From Capsaspora owczarzaki ATCC 30864 (lineage: Eukaryota; Opisthokonta; Filasterea), in the NCBI RefSeq assembly GCF_000151315.2, contig NW_011887295.1, forward strand, positions 496,001 to 560,000: a stretch of 64,000 nt of DNA, read 5' to 3'. The position numbers and the translations under genes were made by a program. Below the pieces are notes generated by a model that worked only from the letters and a program-made list of their open reading frames with translations, was not told the DNA's origin and searched no databases. This document shows, piece after piece, positions 12,098 to 24,450 of this stretch (position 1 is the stretch's first letter; each line of letters starts with the position of its first letter).

Positions 12098-14230
12098 ATG
12101 TCTGAGAAGCCATCCCAAGCAAAGCCAGCCAAGACTGCAGCGACGACTGAAATCTTGCCGTCAGCCGTGCAGCCAACGAAAGGGCCGTCGGTGCTCGTGA
12201 TGAAGGCCGCGTACCCACTCTACGCTGCAACTGTGCTTGCGTCCGGTGCGCTTGTCATTGCTGGCGGCGGCGGCGCGTCCAACACGGGCGTTCCGAACGG
12301 CGCTGTGAGTGTACCAATGCAACAGCTTATACCCAACCTCAACCTCAAGGTCCTCTCCCACCCCCTTCAAGAACAAAAACAGACACCCCCAAACACTGTT
12401 ACTATGAGGAGGGGGCATTTGAATTGGCGGCGGCAACGTGGACGTGTCGTGTTGGTTTCTGCTGACTTGGACTGCTGCTCAATCTGCACAGGAGATTCTA
12501 GTGCCGACCAACCCGAGCGCACAGGCCGTCGCGCAGACACCAGGGACGGCGCTGTTCCGGCATGCGTGTGGCATTGCGCGCGGCGACAGGGCCATCATGA
12601 ACGTCGCGGCCCATCCGACCGAGCCAATCCTCGCTGCTGGCATGGACGAGCTTTGTCGGTGCGTTACCACTCCTCGATGGAGATAGCATCAGCTATCGAA
12701 AGTGTATATGAGATGCATGTGCATCAGGAGTGTGCTCAACCGCCTGGCCTCTTGCTTTTATTATTATTTTTATTTTTTTTCGCTGGTTTAAAGTCGCGCT
12801 GGATGCCGAATCGGCCGAACAAACCGGAGAAGTTGTATCGGATTTCGCACCGACAGAGCCGTTTCAAAAGTCCTGCAACTTTAGCGCCAATGGCAAGCAT
12901 CTGGTGACTGGAGGAACGGATGGCATGGTACGAAGCGGTTGTCGATCGATCGAGGTGGTTGGTTGCTCTCGTTTTTGCTTCGGATTGGAGTCTCACAATG
13001 TGCCCATCATCAACAGGCTCGTGTCTGGGATGCAAAGTCGCGTGAATTGCTACATTCATTTGCGACCGGAGGTCATCGACTGAAGACCGTGGACATTTCG
13101 CCGGACAGCTCCTGGGTGGCTGCAATCAGCGAGACCAAAGAGGTCGGTTTTGGCTGGACTTTTCTTTTCTTCCGCGAGAGCCCGAGGCCCGGCCATGACT
13201 TGACTTGTTCACTCATAAAAACCATTCACGCTTGTTGGTTTTCCGTGTTTAGATGACGATCTGGAGCCTCAAGACGGCGCAACTAACTCATACTTTGAAA
13301 TCTGATCCCAAGTGGAACTCTGCAAAGGACTACAAGATCCAAGCTGGTCGGTGCGTGTCATTTTCACAATTGCGACATTTTGTTGCACTGGGAATTGTCA
13401 GGGTGGACAAGCTGATGCTTCCGAGTTCAATCGATTTGTTGACAATTGGTTGTTTTGGTTTGTTTCGCTTGCTTTCTACAGTTTTGCCACGCAGCCAGAC
13501 GGGCAAGTTGTCTTCATTTCTGCTCACTCTTTGCCAAAACACCAATCTCGCCTCGTAAAGTGGAACACGTCCAGCTGGACTCCGATTGGCCGATCCATCA
13601 TTGTGTTGGGCCCAGTTCCAATCACTGCCATGAACGTCAGGTACGTCTCGTGTCCGCTTGAGCTGGAGGGTTGGTTTCACTCTTCAACAAAAGGACCTCA
13701 CGATCTGATTCTTCAATTTGACACGGCAGCCCCAATGGAGCGTTCGTCGGTGTCGGTGACGCAGAGGGAAGCGTCGCGGTAGTAGATGTCGCTTCGTGGA
13801 CGGTAAGCGAAACTTTGTTTGAAGTTGGCGAATCAACCCATTTTGCCTTTACTCATGTTGACATCTTGGCTCGTTTTTGGACCTCACACACGCCAGATTT
13901 CCGCTCGAGTCGATAACTTGCACGAGCTGTTCATCACTGCGCTCGCATTCACTCAAAGTGGCTCGCACCTGGTGAGCGTCTCTGCGGATACCCTGAGTTT
14001 TGCCACTCCGTCCCGCCTGCGAGCTGGTATGTTTGAGAACAACGCGGGGGATTTGGAGGTTTTTGGAAAGTTGAGAATCGACGCCCATCACTCACTTCCC
14101 CTTCGATTGCTTGCTTCCACGGCTTCTTCAACCAACAACAGGACGATCAGCCAGTTCAGTCATTTTGGTGATCGGCCTTGCTCTGCTACTGCTGCTTGTT
14201 GTCGCTCTTCTCTTGTTGGGCGTGTTTTGA
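12098..14230 (+). CDS. SEC12/PREB-like WD40 guanine-nucleotide exchange factor for Sar1
   Basis: Nine exons: 12098-12304, 12492-12658, about 12786-12927, 13017-13142, 13253-13350, 13482-13640, 13730-13802, 13897-14026, 14142-14230. The protein opens with the SEC12 signature YPLYAATVLASGALVIAGGGG, continues ASNTGVPNGA, has WD40 blades (HLVTGGTDGM + ARVWDAKSRELLHSF; GAFVGVGDAEGSVAVVDV; FITALAFTQSGSHLVSVSAD), and ends in a single membrane helix (VILVIGLALLLLLVVALLLL) at the very C-terminus, as in an ER tail-anchored protein. SEC12/PREB activates Sar1 to start COPII coat assembly. All junctions fit except the one before exon 3: the frame needs an acceptor at CTG|GTTTAAAG, ending TG rather than AG, so this is either a non-canonical site or a base error. 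The gene is divergent from the SPX-HAD gene, 256 bp away. Confidence 0.88.
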
Positions 14231-14528
14231 AACCGCCTTGTCATGTATTATTTCTGCAGGCAGCAGTTCAAAACCAAAAGAAACCCTCTTTACTCTTCAC
14301 TGTTCAGATCACGTCTCAAAGATGCATGTCTTGTCATGATTGTTCCAATCGCGAAAAAAAATCACTGCGAATGAGAGCTAAGCACGATGTCTCACATTCG
14401 CTTCTTGTTCAGCAATGTGTTTCTCCTCCGACATGATTCATCTGTTTACTGCACAATAGAGCCTGAATCTTTTTATTTTTGATCTCAGTCATTATTGTTA
14501 CCATCTCAGGTTCAATCTCACTTTTGAC

Positions 14529-15403
14529 ATGAGCAGCTTGTTTGCAGACGACGAGCTGCCCACACCCGACACGAGCCATCTCCGCAAGGGCGGCTTTGAG
14601 CATGTCTACGAGCCAGCAGAAGACACCTTCCTGATGCTCGATGCGCTCCAGCAAGACTTTGGTCCTCGCGCTCAGCACAACCACGACCACGACCACGCGC
14701 CACTGGTCCCGCGAGTCTGCCTCGAGATTGGACCAGGCAGCGGCATCGTCACGACGTTTCTTGCTCAGATGCTCGGGCGCGCCAATGCATTGTGCTTGTA
14801 CGTTATCAATAGTTTTCTCAGTTCTCCCCCCCCCACAAGCCGGCGATGACCATAGATGGACTGATTTCTCAGAGTTTTTGGGTTTGTGTTTTGTTGTTTG
14901 TTTGGTTTGCTTGTTTGTTTGTGAACACTCAATCTCGAATGTTGGAACAATTGCCTTTGCACAGAGCTGTCGATATCAACACAAGGGCTGCAGAAGCAAC
15001 AGCGCAGACGGCGCAGTACAATGGCGATCAGACGGTCGATGTTCTTGTTGGCGATTTGACGGGCGGACTTCGACTTGCCGGATTGGTCGACGTGCTCGTG
15101 TTCAATCCGCCGTATGTGGTTACCGAGGACGAAGAGGTCACTTCGTCAAGAGACATTTCGGCTGCTTGGGCTGGCGGGTTGCGAGGTCGACGTGTGACGG
15201 ACCGCTTGCTTCCACTGGTCGCTTCGATCTTGTCCCCAACTGGGCGGTTTTACCTCCTGACTATCGATGAGAATGACCCCGCCGAGATTGCAGCTATTCT
15301 TGCTCGCGACGGCTTGCACTGCCGCACCGCTCTCCGTCGACGAGCGCACAATGAATTTCAAAGCATCTTGTGCTTTTCACGGCAACCGCCGCCGACCAAC
15401 TGA
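14529..15403 (+). CDS. HEMK2/N6AMT1-type protein glutamine methyltransferase
   Basis: Exons 14529-14797 and 14965-15403 give 235 residues, normal for the family. The N-terminus has HVYEPAEDTFLMLDAL, then the SAM-binding motif CLEIGPGSGIVTTFL, an acidic ribose-binding position in LAVDINTRA created across the splice junction, and the catalytic NPPY in VLVFNPPYVV. HEMK2 (yeast Mtq2) methylates the glutamine of the GGQ motif in translation release factor eRF1, working with a TRM112 partner in the cytosol. A histidine/asparagine-rich insert (HNHDHDHA) lies just before the SAM motif. The tail is short and ends PPPTN. Related HemK proteins act on bacterial or mitochondrial release factors, but the N-terminal EPAEDTF motif points to the eRF1 type. 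Confidence 0.92.
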
Positions 15404-15677
15404 GATGTAACGATCTCTTGTTAAGTGTTAGTTTTTTTTTCTGTACTTTTCAACATTGGCTTTTCCTTCCCCCCCCGCCCGCGCCATCGCGTGCCTCATT
15501 GAGAAAAGCCTCTCGACAGTCATTCTTTATCCAATCATTACATTCATTTTCAGCCCGTTTCAGTCGTTATTTTGTTTCATTGTTTTTGATTTTTTTGGTG
15601 TCGTCGTCGTTCATGTTCTGAGTTTTGAGATTGATCCGCGTTCTGAGATTCTGTTGTTTATCTCTCTGAATCTCTGA

Positions 15678-18600
15678 ATGCCGCTCTTTCCTTCGGGCGT
15701 CTCTCACTCTGCGCCGGCTGAGCAAGACCGCTCATCTCGAGCTCCAGCCGCAACATCAGAGCCACACCACACCCATCATCTTGCTTCTCTAGCTATAACG
15801 CAGCCAGAGCGACAACGCACGCCATTGTTTGCATCCGCTGCTGCTCAGAATCAACCGCTGTCGTCGTCATCCACACTGCTCACCAACCAGCGTCCACTCC
15901 AAGCAGGCAGCGTTCCTGGCCATGCTTTGGATGGCTCCACCGTGTCGCATTCGACGAGCGGCTGGTCGACTAGCAATGCTACGGCTGCCTCGTTCCCAGT
16001 GTTCAATGCGGCGCTGCTGCCGTCCGACCCGTTCGCCAGGCCGCTGTCAAGCAACGCCAGCAGCCACGCTGCACAGATGGCAGAGTACTCCAATGCAAGT
16101 TCAGCGGCCGCATCTGCACTGACGTCGAGCAGCTTTGGCAGCTTTAGCACTGCTTCTGCTGCGATCGCTCGCCCAGCGCAAGAAGCTCACATTCAAGCGC
16201 CCGCTGGCTCATCCCGACCACGAGACGATCCGAAATCGTCGTCATTGTCGTCATCTCTATCACTTGAAGCCCGCGAGAGATCGCGATCGAGTCGAAGGAG
16301 ACGTGACTCGAGCTCGGGTTTGTCGTCGTCCAATTCGGATGCAGGCTCCGACGACGACGAGGACAGGCGTGATCGCAGACACCGCGACCGCCACTCCAAG
16401 CACGAAGTCCATAGAGAGCATAAAAGCAGCTCGAAACGGGACAAGGAGAGCAAATCACACAAGCACAGGCGGTCCCATCGCGAAGACGACAGGCACCATC
16501 ATCGCAGTCGTTCGCATGACGATCGTCGCCATGAACGCTCCAGCAAAGAGAGTCGCGACTCAAGAGACCGAGAAGACCAACGGCACTCGTCGAAAAGCTC
16601 TGACCACCGTCATCATCACCGAAGCTCAACGCGCGAAGGGCGACGCGGCGACGAGCCATCGATCTCAACCACACCCACCGTCTCGGCTGCACCAGCGATT
16701 CGTGGCACTCTCGGTGCAAGCCAAAGCACTCTCCGATCCACACGCCCTATCTCGGTCTGGCTCGACGACTACCCAGGCGGCAAGGCCTTTCTTGCTTGGA
16801 CGGCGACGGCGACTGTTGGCAGTGTTGTCGACTCGTTTCGCTCGGACGAATCGTTATCTTCATTTGTGCCGTACTTTGCTGATAAGACCGGCGATCGCAA
16901 TAACTTTTCCTACCCGACGCTGTACAGCCAGGACACTGCCTCGTACTACCGCCGATGGGGCGATTTCATCCTTGGTCGACGACGAGAGCACCAGTTCATT
17001 GCGCTCAATGATCAGTTTACTCGGTCCCGGTGAGTGTATTGTTTTATGCTGTGTCTTTCAATCTGTATTGTTTTATGCTGTGTCTTTCAATCAATCCTGC
17101 TGCGGATGCTCGCGCTTTGTTGGCTTGACTCACTTGTCCGTGCGAAATGCTCAACACTCGATTTGTTGGTGGAGATTTTTCAGATCCAAAAATACTACTC
17201 AAGGAGGGAGCGACGCATACCGATTGTCTCATGTTGATGCAAAGCGCAGCTTGCTCAAATCGGGCACGCGTACCTTCCGACCTCCTCCGCAATCGAGCTC
17301 GACGAGCGGAACAGCAGCAAACACAGATGTCAACTTTGTCCCTCTTTCGGACAAGGCTGCCAACCCGCTCTCTGGGCCCAATGCACAAAGGGAGGTCGAT
17401 GCAACACGTACAACCAACCATATCGCAGCTCTGCTGTGGGAAGGCGTGACGGGCGAACACACACCACCGCCGCTCTTGCAATCATCGAACTTGGCGCATC
17501 CTGTCGACGCGTCTACGCGTCCGTCGCAGGTCGAGGACCTCGCCGACGAAGTCGATCCAACCGATGCCTCTGTAGCCGCGGAACTTGGGAGGTTGAATGA
17601 GTTTGTGCGGCTTCATCCTCGAAATGTGGACGGATGGATGCGCTTGGTGGAGTTTCAAGAAACCCTCCTTTCTCTCCACTCTGGCGGCTTTGCCTCCTTC
17701 TTCCAGCAGTCAGCCCAAACAACTGGCAAATCTCAAGCAACTGGCAAAGCTCAAGCATGGAATCGCAGTTCGGCACCGAGGATGGCGGTGGCCGAGATGC
17801 AGTTGGCGATTCTCGAGCGAGCGCTCCGGGAAAATCCAGCCAGTCCCGAGCTTGCTCGCCGTTACCTCAGCCTTGGGCACGAGCTCTGGCCGAGCGCCAA
17901 GCTGGCCGAGCAGTGGGAGCGCATTATTTTTCAGTTCTCCACCCACCTCGTCATGTGGCGCGAGTACTTGCTGTTTTGCCAATCCCACGTTGCCACGTTC
18001 TCCATGGCCACGTGCCTGAGCGGATATCGCAAGTGCTTTTCCACGCTTTCGGGCATCAACGAACGGACGATTCGCGAGACGCTCGCCGTTGCCGAAACCG
18101 CTGCTCCGACCTTGGCCGCCGCGACGATCGCCATCCAGCGTGACTTGCTTGACATTACATCGCAGCTTTGCGACTTTCTTCGCGATAGCGGATGCCCCGA
18201 AAAAGCGGTTGCGCTGTATCAGGCGCTCGTCGAATTATGTTGGTTTGCACCTACCACGATGGATCCCGTCCTAACGCCGAGCACCAAGACCACTTTGAAA
18301 GGGTTGCTGGCCTTCTTTGAGCCGTTTTGGGACAGCAGCGTTCCACGATTTAGCGATGCTGGAGCCGCTGGCTGGCGTGCTTGGCACACGCAACATGTTG
18401 TGAATCAGACGGCGGCCCAACACGACATTCCAGTTTCAGGAATGCGAGCTTCGTCACCAACTCCTCCATCCCTGTCGCAAGAAGATGCCGAATTCAGTGT
18501 ATACGCAGAAACTCTTGCACGACAGCCTGTTGAAAGGCCCTTGGCGGCATCCCAGTCGGCTGATGGCAGAACGGTGGATTTGTGGCTCAATGCTGAACTG

Positions 18601-21243
18601 AAGCGGGACTCACACCATTGGCGACCACTGCGAATGCCTCCTCAGGATGCCGACACGCTTGGCAATCTTGAGGCTGCTGCGACGTTGGATGAGCTGATTG
18701 AGCGCGATCCAGAGCAGGTTGTCCTGTTTGAGGACATTTCCGCGTTTCTGTTTCGCATTACAGCGCCAGAAATCAAAGAGGCCCTGCTCTGGAGGTTTGT
18801 CGAGTTCCTTGGCGGGCGGCAGCTGCTCGAAGCCCTCCCTCTGACAGCCACGATATCGTCGTCCGTCCCGGGATTGTCATCCGAGCAAGCGCCGCAAAAC
18901 GCGGGTTTGGCCACCTACGCCCTATTCGCGCATGCTTGTTCGCTCGATGCTCACGCCCAACACTTGGCAATGACCCAAATTGAGTTTTCGCCACATGGGC
19001 TGCCGAGTGAGCATGTTTCAAACGAGCCACGGGATGTCTTTTCCCGCCCAATTCGTCCAACGCTGGCTCATGCGCGCGAAAAGCTTGCAGCCATCACGCA
19101 GCAGACGCTGCAGCACCTGTGTAAAGGACACGCAGGTTTTGCCGTGCTGAGCATACTGATACCATACAGCGACAGCTGCGGCGTGTTTGAGCCTGAGGCG
19201 ACCCAGCAGTTTGACTTGGCACGTGCGCAGGCTCGAGCAATTCTAGAGCAGAAATGGTTTCGCAATGATGTTCGCGTGTGGCTTGCGTATGCACTGATCG
19301 ACTACGAGCACGCTCGATGGAGCGAACGCATTGAAGCAAGGGGCGAACGCATAGAAGCAAGCAGCGCAGTGGCAAGCATTGTGCCCTCAGTCGAAAAGCT
19401 TCTCAACCAAGCTCGCAAAACCATGGCCAAAGTATTTGCAACCACCGCCTCCATGCTTGATGCCGCCACCCTGCACGGGGTCATCAATACGCTTGTGCGG
19501 GCTGAGCTAGTTCTGGTCGCTGGTCCAAGGCAGGGAGAACGACGCCACTTACGGGACTTGCTGGCCCAGCTGCACGCTGGAACGCTGGCGGGCTCCAGTA
19601 GCGGAGAGGCCGACCGCCTGCGTCTGCGGCTGGCTCTGCTCGATGCCCGCGACGCTGCGGCACGTGCGCGTTGTTTGCAGCTGCTTGTTTTGGCTGCCTC
19701 GCCGCAATCGGCCTCCGCTTCCGATCTTGGAGCTGCGCCATCTGATCTCAGCATTCTACGTACGCGTACATTCTATAGCGACACGACGGCGGCATTGCGC
19801 CAGGCAATGCTGCAACTGGTCGGCGGACGGGACCTCGTCTCGCTATCAGATGGCGAAGTCCGCGCGCTGCTTCAATCAGTCCTAGCAGCCTTGACTCCAG
19901 AAGCTACTCTCCCGTGCTTGAACTGGACATGGGCGCAACAGCTTCTAGACGGCACCGAGTCTGCTGTAGAAACCTTGGCGGGGTTGGTCTCCAGCGTTGC
20001 CGCTCTGGTTCATCGCGTTCGCGACAACGACGCTGCGCAAGCCGATTTAGCAGCAGCCGGCTCGAGAAGAGGCGGTAGCAATAGCCCCTTGGCTACCATT
20101 TTGCTGACTGGGAATGCGCAGGCCATTGCCGACAAGCCACTCTCCTACCATTCGCCATTGTTCTACCACGGGACTCGTGGGTATTACGCCGATTTACAGG
20201 TTGGCTGCATCATGCTAGAGCAAGTGTTTGGCACGGCGTCGCTCCTGGTGACGCACTGCTCTTCCCTCGGAACTTCGCTGGTGAGTGGAAGAGTTCCGAG
20301 CGAGCTCGGCAAAAGCGTCATGGGCCGGGGACTGCAGTGGTTTCCACACAGTCTGCTCCTACGTCGAGCCTGGCACGCGTTGCGGCGGGAGCAGGGCCGC
20401 TATCAGCGGCTGTTGTCCGGTCTCGGCGAGTTGGCAATGGAGAGCGGACCGCTGGGCCTCGCGTTCGCCATCGAGGACGAGCGTACCGCTGGCTCGCGCG
20501 TGCATCAAGCAGGAGGGTTTGACGAAGAGACCGAGTCGATGCAAGGCAGGATCAACCGCATTCGTGCCGTGTTGGCGCGGGCGTTTGATCCGACGAGTCG
20601 ACAGTGCGAAGGGCAATTCCAGTCCGAGGTGCGCCACTGCGTTCCGCTTTGGCGCATGTTTTTGCAGTTTGAAGCGTCCTGCGTTTTCCGCGAGGAGGCG
20701 GCGGCTCGCGTGCGAGAGCGCGATTTGCTTGTGACGCTCGAAACGAAGACGAGTGGCCTTCTGGAGCGCCAGGAAGGCCAACAACTGCTCCAAGCCGAGC
20801 GACTCCGCTTCTTGCAGCCGACGTCGGCAGCAGCACCACCACAACAGCACCAGACCACTGGCGATGGTGCAGAAAACGCAGAACTCGAACGCCTGAAATC
20901 GGGATTTCACAAGCGCCTGGAGGATGAACGGAGGCGCCGCCACCGTCGCCAGCGCCAGCGACTCACCGGTGTGTTTGTTCGCGCGCTGCAGCAGTGCCCT
21001 TGGGCAAAGGTGCTGTATCTGGACGCCATCCAGTGCGGCTTGTACCGCGGACCTCTCCATCCCGATCTCGCCACACAACTCCAAATGGTGCGCAATCCGC
21101 ACGATTGGGACGATTCGCTCCAAGATGTGGTCGATCTCATGCAAGAGAAGGGCCTGCATGTGCGAACAAGCGTTGAAGAAATCGAGGCGCTGGATCATGT
21201 TGATGCGCATCGAGCTAATGATGGATCTGCGATGACATTTTGA
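15678..21243 (+). CDS. NRDE2-like nuclear RNA-surveillance protein
   Basis: Exon 1 (15678-17029) and exon 2 (17184-21243) join in phase to 1803 residues. The first 170 residues are Ser/Ala/Gln-rich. Residues about 200-320 form an RS/RD/H-rich basic stretch typical of splicing-linked proteins. From about residue 550 the sequence turns to HAT/TPR-like helical repeats, opening with RLNEFVRLHPRNVDGWMRL, close to the NRDE2 signature. The mid and C-terminal parts carry more HAT-like units, for example SRQCEGQFQSEVRHCVPLWR and RALQQCPWAKVLYLDAIQ. NRDE2 binds the MTR4 helicase and restrains nuclear exosome activity in mammals and supports nuclear RNAi in worms. Exon 2 is the longest uninterrupted exon of the left half. 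The protein is longer than human NRDE2 (about 1160 residues), mainly through disordered insertions. Confidence 0.85.
17035..17092 (+). repeat. Tandem 29-bp duplication in the NRDE2 intron
   Basis: Two adjacent exact copies (17035-17063 and 17064-17092) begin five bases after the donor GT of the only intron. The copies carry no extra GTGAGT donor. Confidence 0.9.
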
Positions 21244-21466
21244 TGGAGGAGCAATCGTAATGCGCCACTTGTCATGTATGAACAAAACTATCCTGCAACT
21301 GTAAACACTTTGACACACACACAAAAAAAAAAGAAAAAAAAAAAGGAAAAAAAAAAAAAAAGCAAACTTTGGGATTTTGTATTTTAAGCGGGAACAATGT
21401 TTTACGGAGGACAAAGGCACGAAATGGACGAGCTTTTCGATAAGCAGAGCTACCGTTAAAACTGGA

Positions 21467-21472
21467 TTTATT
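21467..21472 (-). terminator. AATAAA overlapping the RPS9 stop codon
   Basis: On the minus strand GAA-TAA-A gives both the stop codon and an AATAAA hexamer. Whether it serves as the poly-A signal is inference, since it lies unusually close to the end of the coding sequence. Confidence 0.35.
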
Positions 21473-22018
21473 CCTCATCAGCCTCCTCAGCGGGGGCGTC
21501 AGCCTTCTTGGAGGCCTTGCGCTTGTTGCGACCAGCGCGGCCACCGCCGAAGGGCGAGTTGAGGGCAAAGTCAATGTGCTTTTGCGAGTCAAGGCGGACG
21601 ACGAACGAGGGGACGTTGACGATCTGCTTGCCGACGCGGATGTGGCGCTGGCGGATGAGGACGCGGGCGTGGTGGATCGACTTGGCAAGACCGAGCTTGA
21701 AAACCTGGGTCTGGAGGCGACGCTCGAGGAAATCCTCGACCTTCAGGCCAAGAACGAAATCGAGGCGCATGCGGGACTCGTCGAGGACACCAATGCGGAC
21801 GAGGCGGCGAAGGAGAGCATTGCCCTCAAAGAGACGGCGGGAATCCTTGTCGTCGAGGGTGAGGAGCTCACGGGCAGCCTTGCGGATCTTGGCAAGGGTG
21901 AGCTGGACACGCCAGACTTCGCTCTTGTTGCGGAGACCGAACTCACCGACGAGCTTGAGCTCGCGGTCGAGACGCTCCTTCTCGTAAGGGCGGCGAGGAG
22001 TCTTGACAGTCTTAGAGC
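21468..22018 (-). CDS. RPS9: Ribosomal protein uS4 (RPS9), all but the first exon
   Basis: This exon encodes 183 residues, from [17 protein letters not shown] through [58 protein letters not shown] and the S4 RNA-binding motif [20 protein letters not shown] to an Ala/Glu tail ending EEADEE. It is a small-subunit protein that binds 18S rRNA early in assembly. The acceptor at 22021-22019 (TGATCCTCTGCAG) leaves phase 1, so a tiny first exon (Met-Pro and a few residues) must lie upstream on the minus strand. I could not place it with confidence in the homopolymer-rich 22.0-24.1 kb region. The stop codon overlaps an AATAAA hexamer. Confidence 0.95.
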
Positions 22019-24030
22019 CTGCAGAGGATCAAAGCAAAAGAGACGAGGGCAAAAAAAAGAGGCAAAAAAGAGGCATCGACAACAGTAAAGCGGCAAAAGG
22101 ACATTCGACTGGCGCGACCAACCAAGAGGCAACGTTGGGCAAATCGGACATGTGGCAAAAAGTCGAGGTGGTCCAAAAGGGCCAAAGTACAAAAACACCA
22201 GAGCCTTGCTGCACACGACACGATCTGCCAGAACAGATACGCCATGTTTCATCGAGAGCAGCGGAATGGAGAAAGCAGGGGCTATCGACGCATACAACCA
22301 AACGCGAGTGAACTTGTCCAACGAGTCGCCATTGTTCAGCCAAAAAGAGGATGAAGAAAACAAAAAAAAAAAAAAAAAAAAAAAAAAAGCGAAAAAAAAG
22401 CGAAAAAAAAAAAAAAAAAGCAACAGCACATGGAACGAAAAAAAAAAAAAAAAAAAAAAAGCAAAAAAAAGTTTGGCTTTCAACAATCAGAGCGCGACGT
22501 GAGGACAAAAACACACACAGGATGGGAAAGAGGAACAACAGTACGAAATGCAAAATGTCAAACAAGAGCAAACACACCAAACAGCCAGCAACACGAGGAC
22601 CACGGGGCACTGGTGGCTGCTAGCAGATGGGCGCTTCGAGTTTTTCCATTCGGGCAATCGTCGCGAGCGTTGCTCCCCCAAACCCATTCCGATTGGACAT
22701 TGCATCAACAACACACTGCAAACCCATCGTCAGCAGGAAGGGGCCAAGCCATCAAGCGTGAGCATCATGGCGGCCCGGATTCAATAAAAAAAGCAAAAAA
22801 AAAAAAAACGAAAAAAAGCGAGATCGCCTCGTTTTTTTTTTTTGACTTTTTCGTTTGCTTTTTTATTTTCATCTTTTTTCACTGCTGTCCAGCGTTTTTC
22901 GTCTCTTTTGCCACAGAGACCACGGACGACACTACCACAGTCCAAACCAATACCCAAACAAAGCTCAAAAGTGGTGCCAGAGGAAGCTTAAGCAAGCGCT
23001 TTCCGACAAAAAACCCAAGCAAAGGGTAGGGACTTGAAAAAAAAATAATTCAATGGAGCGCCAGCCAATGCAAAGCCAGCCAAAAATGCGGGAACCGAAA
23101 AAAAAAAAAAAAGCTCGCTCGCATCAAAGTGGCACATGCAGTTGGCGGCAGCACACATCGACCTCTTTCATTTCGTGTTGTGTAAATAGCACTGAAGAAC
23201 AAGTCCATCGAGTGCTCCGTTCGTTTCATGAGGAGCTGCTAGTTTGCTCTTTCCGTGCATCATGCTGAAAGGCATTGAGCTTTTCGATTTTTTTTCATTT
23301 TTCGCTTTCAATCCGATCCACTTCCCGCTCGTCTCCCTGCCGTTCACCAACAAGCCAGCCTGCCAGACCTCTCCCAGTCTCCCAAATACCAACGTTCGCC
23401 AAGTGAGTCGTCCACGAAAACCACATAGCCCTTGTTCCATCAACCGGCAGCGACTTTTCCGACAGCAACGACGAGAACGACAAAACTCAAAAAAAAAAAA
23501 AAAATCAACCGCGTGGAAAAGAACGAAAATCAAAGAAAAGTTAAAAAGAAAAAAAAAAAAAAGAAAAGAAAAGAAAAAAAAAAGAAAAGCAAGCAGTGAA
23601 GGTTTTTGGCCTCAGCACCGTGCGGAAGGCCGGAAGGCTGATTGCGCGGCTGCTGCACACACAACAGACAAGAAGGATGAAGAAGGGCCAGTGCTTATCG
23701 CGGAGGCCTCCACGACAGCCACAGACAAGGAGGGGGAAAAAAAAAGCGCGAGGGAAAAATATAAAAAAATAGTGCGGCCAAGCAGAATTTTTTTTTTTTT
23801 TTTTTGTAGTCGTTCAGGTCGTTTGCTGCTGTTCAAACAAAAAGTCATTGATGCTGGCGGTTTCTAGAGCATGGTGTAAAGTAGTTAGCTGGAGACCACC
23901 CGTAAGTCAAGCGTGGACGGGGAGAAAGAGAGAGAGAGAGGGGCAAGGGTGGATCGAGGGCAGAGCAAAAGAGAACGAGCTGGCTGGACAACGAAAATCG
24001 AAGGAAATAAAAAAAAAAAAAAAAAAAAAC
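22019..24030. other. Homopolymer-rich non-coding stretch upstream of RPS9
   Basis: Two kilobases dominated by A and T runs (for example 22361-22388, 22437-22461, 23488-23504, 23547-23562, 23787-23805, 24008-24029). The plus strand is strongly A-rich and the minus strand T-rich. It probably includes the RPS9 promoter, first exon and first intron. Open frames here are Lys/Phe artefacts of the runs. A GA-repeat sits at 23925-23941. No gene can be supported. Confidence 0.55.
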
Positions 24031-24344
24031 TCAATGGTTTGCCAGCAAAAAAAATGCTCGAGAAATACAGACAGGGCGCGGCATGGTAAGAAATAAGAGA
24101 GAGCGAGCATCTAAATGCGGACGACCCTTCAAGTAACTCAATTTCGTCTGCGCGCTCTGTTGGATGCGGAAAAAATAAAATTAAAGCAGTAAGCTTGGTA
24201 AAAAAATGGAGACATTGAAATTACCTGAGGTCGAGCGACAACAGGGGAAAACGGCAGGCTCTGGAAAAAGCCACCTGTCTCGTTGAAACCACTCAGACCG
24301 CTTTGAAAAGCGGCACAACGCAGCATCATCAGGACCGACTGCAT
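24031..24344 (-). CDS. Possible small two-exon protein, maybe mitochondrial (doubtful)
   Basis: The minus strand has ATG at 24344, a 40-codon exon to 24225 ending CCTCAG|GTAATT, a 68-nt intron ending CCAACAG, and a second open stretch from 24156 to a TGA at 24031. The first exon (MQSVLMMLRCAAFQSGLSGF...) has the make-up of a mitochondrial presequence; the second begins SAQTKLSYLKGRPHLDAR. I do not recognise the family, and the true end of exon 2 is uncertain because the last part runs into a T-rich tract. It would be divergent from the ATPase gene with 106 bp between starts. It may be only the first exons of a longer gene, or non-coding. Confidence 0.25.
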
Positions 24345-24450
24345 AATACTGTACAATCATTCAACTCATAACGGGTTGATAATGGATTGTCAACGTTGAG
24401 CGCAGTTTTTAGTTTCTTCTTCCTTTTTTTTTTTCTTGTTTTATCCCGAA

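Noticed and set aside
22152-22623. Lys-rich plus-strand and Phe-rich minus-strand frames
   Set aside because: Produced by A/T homopolymers; no start context, splice sites or conserved residues.
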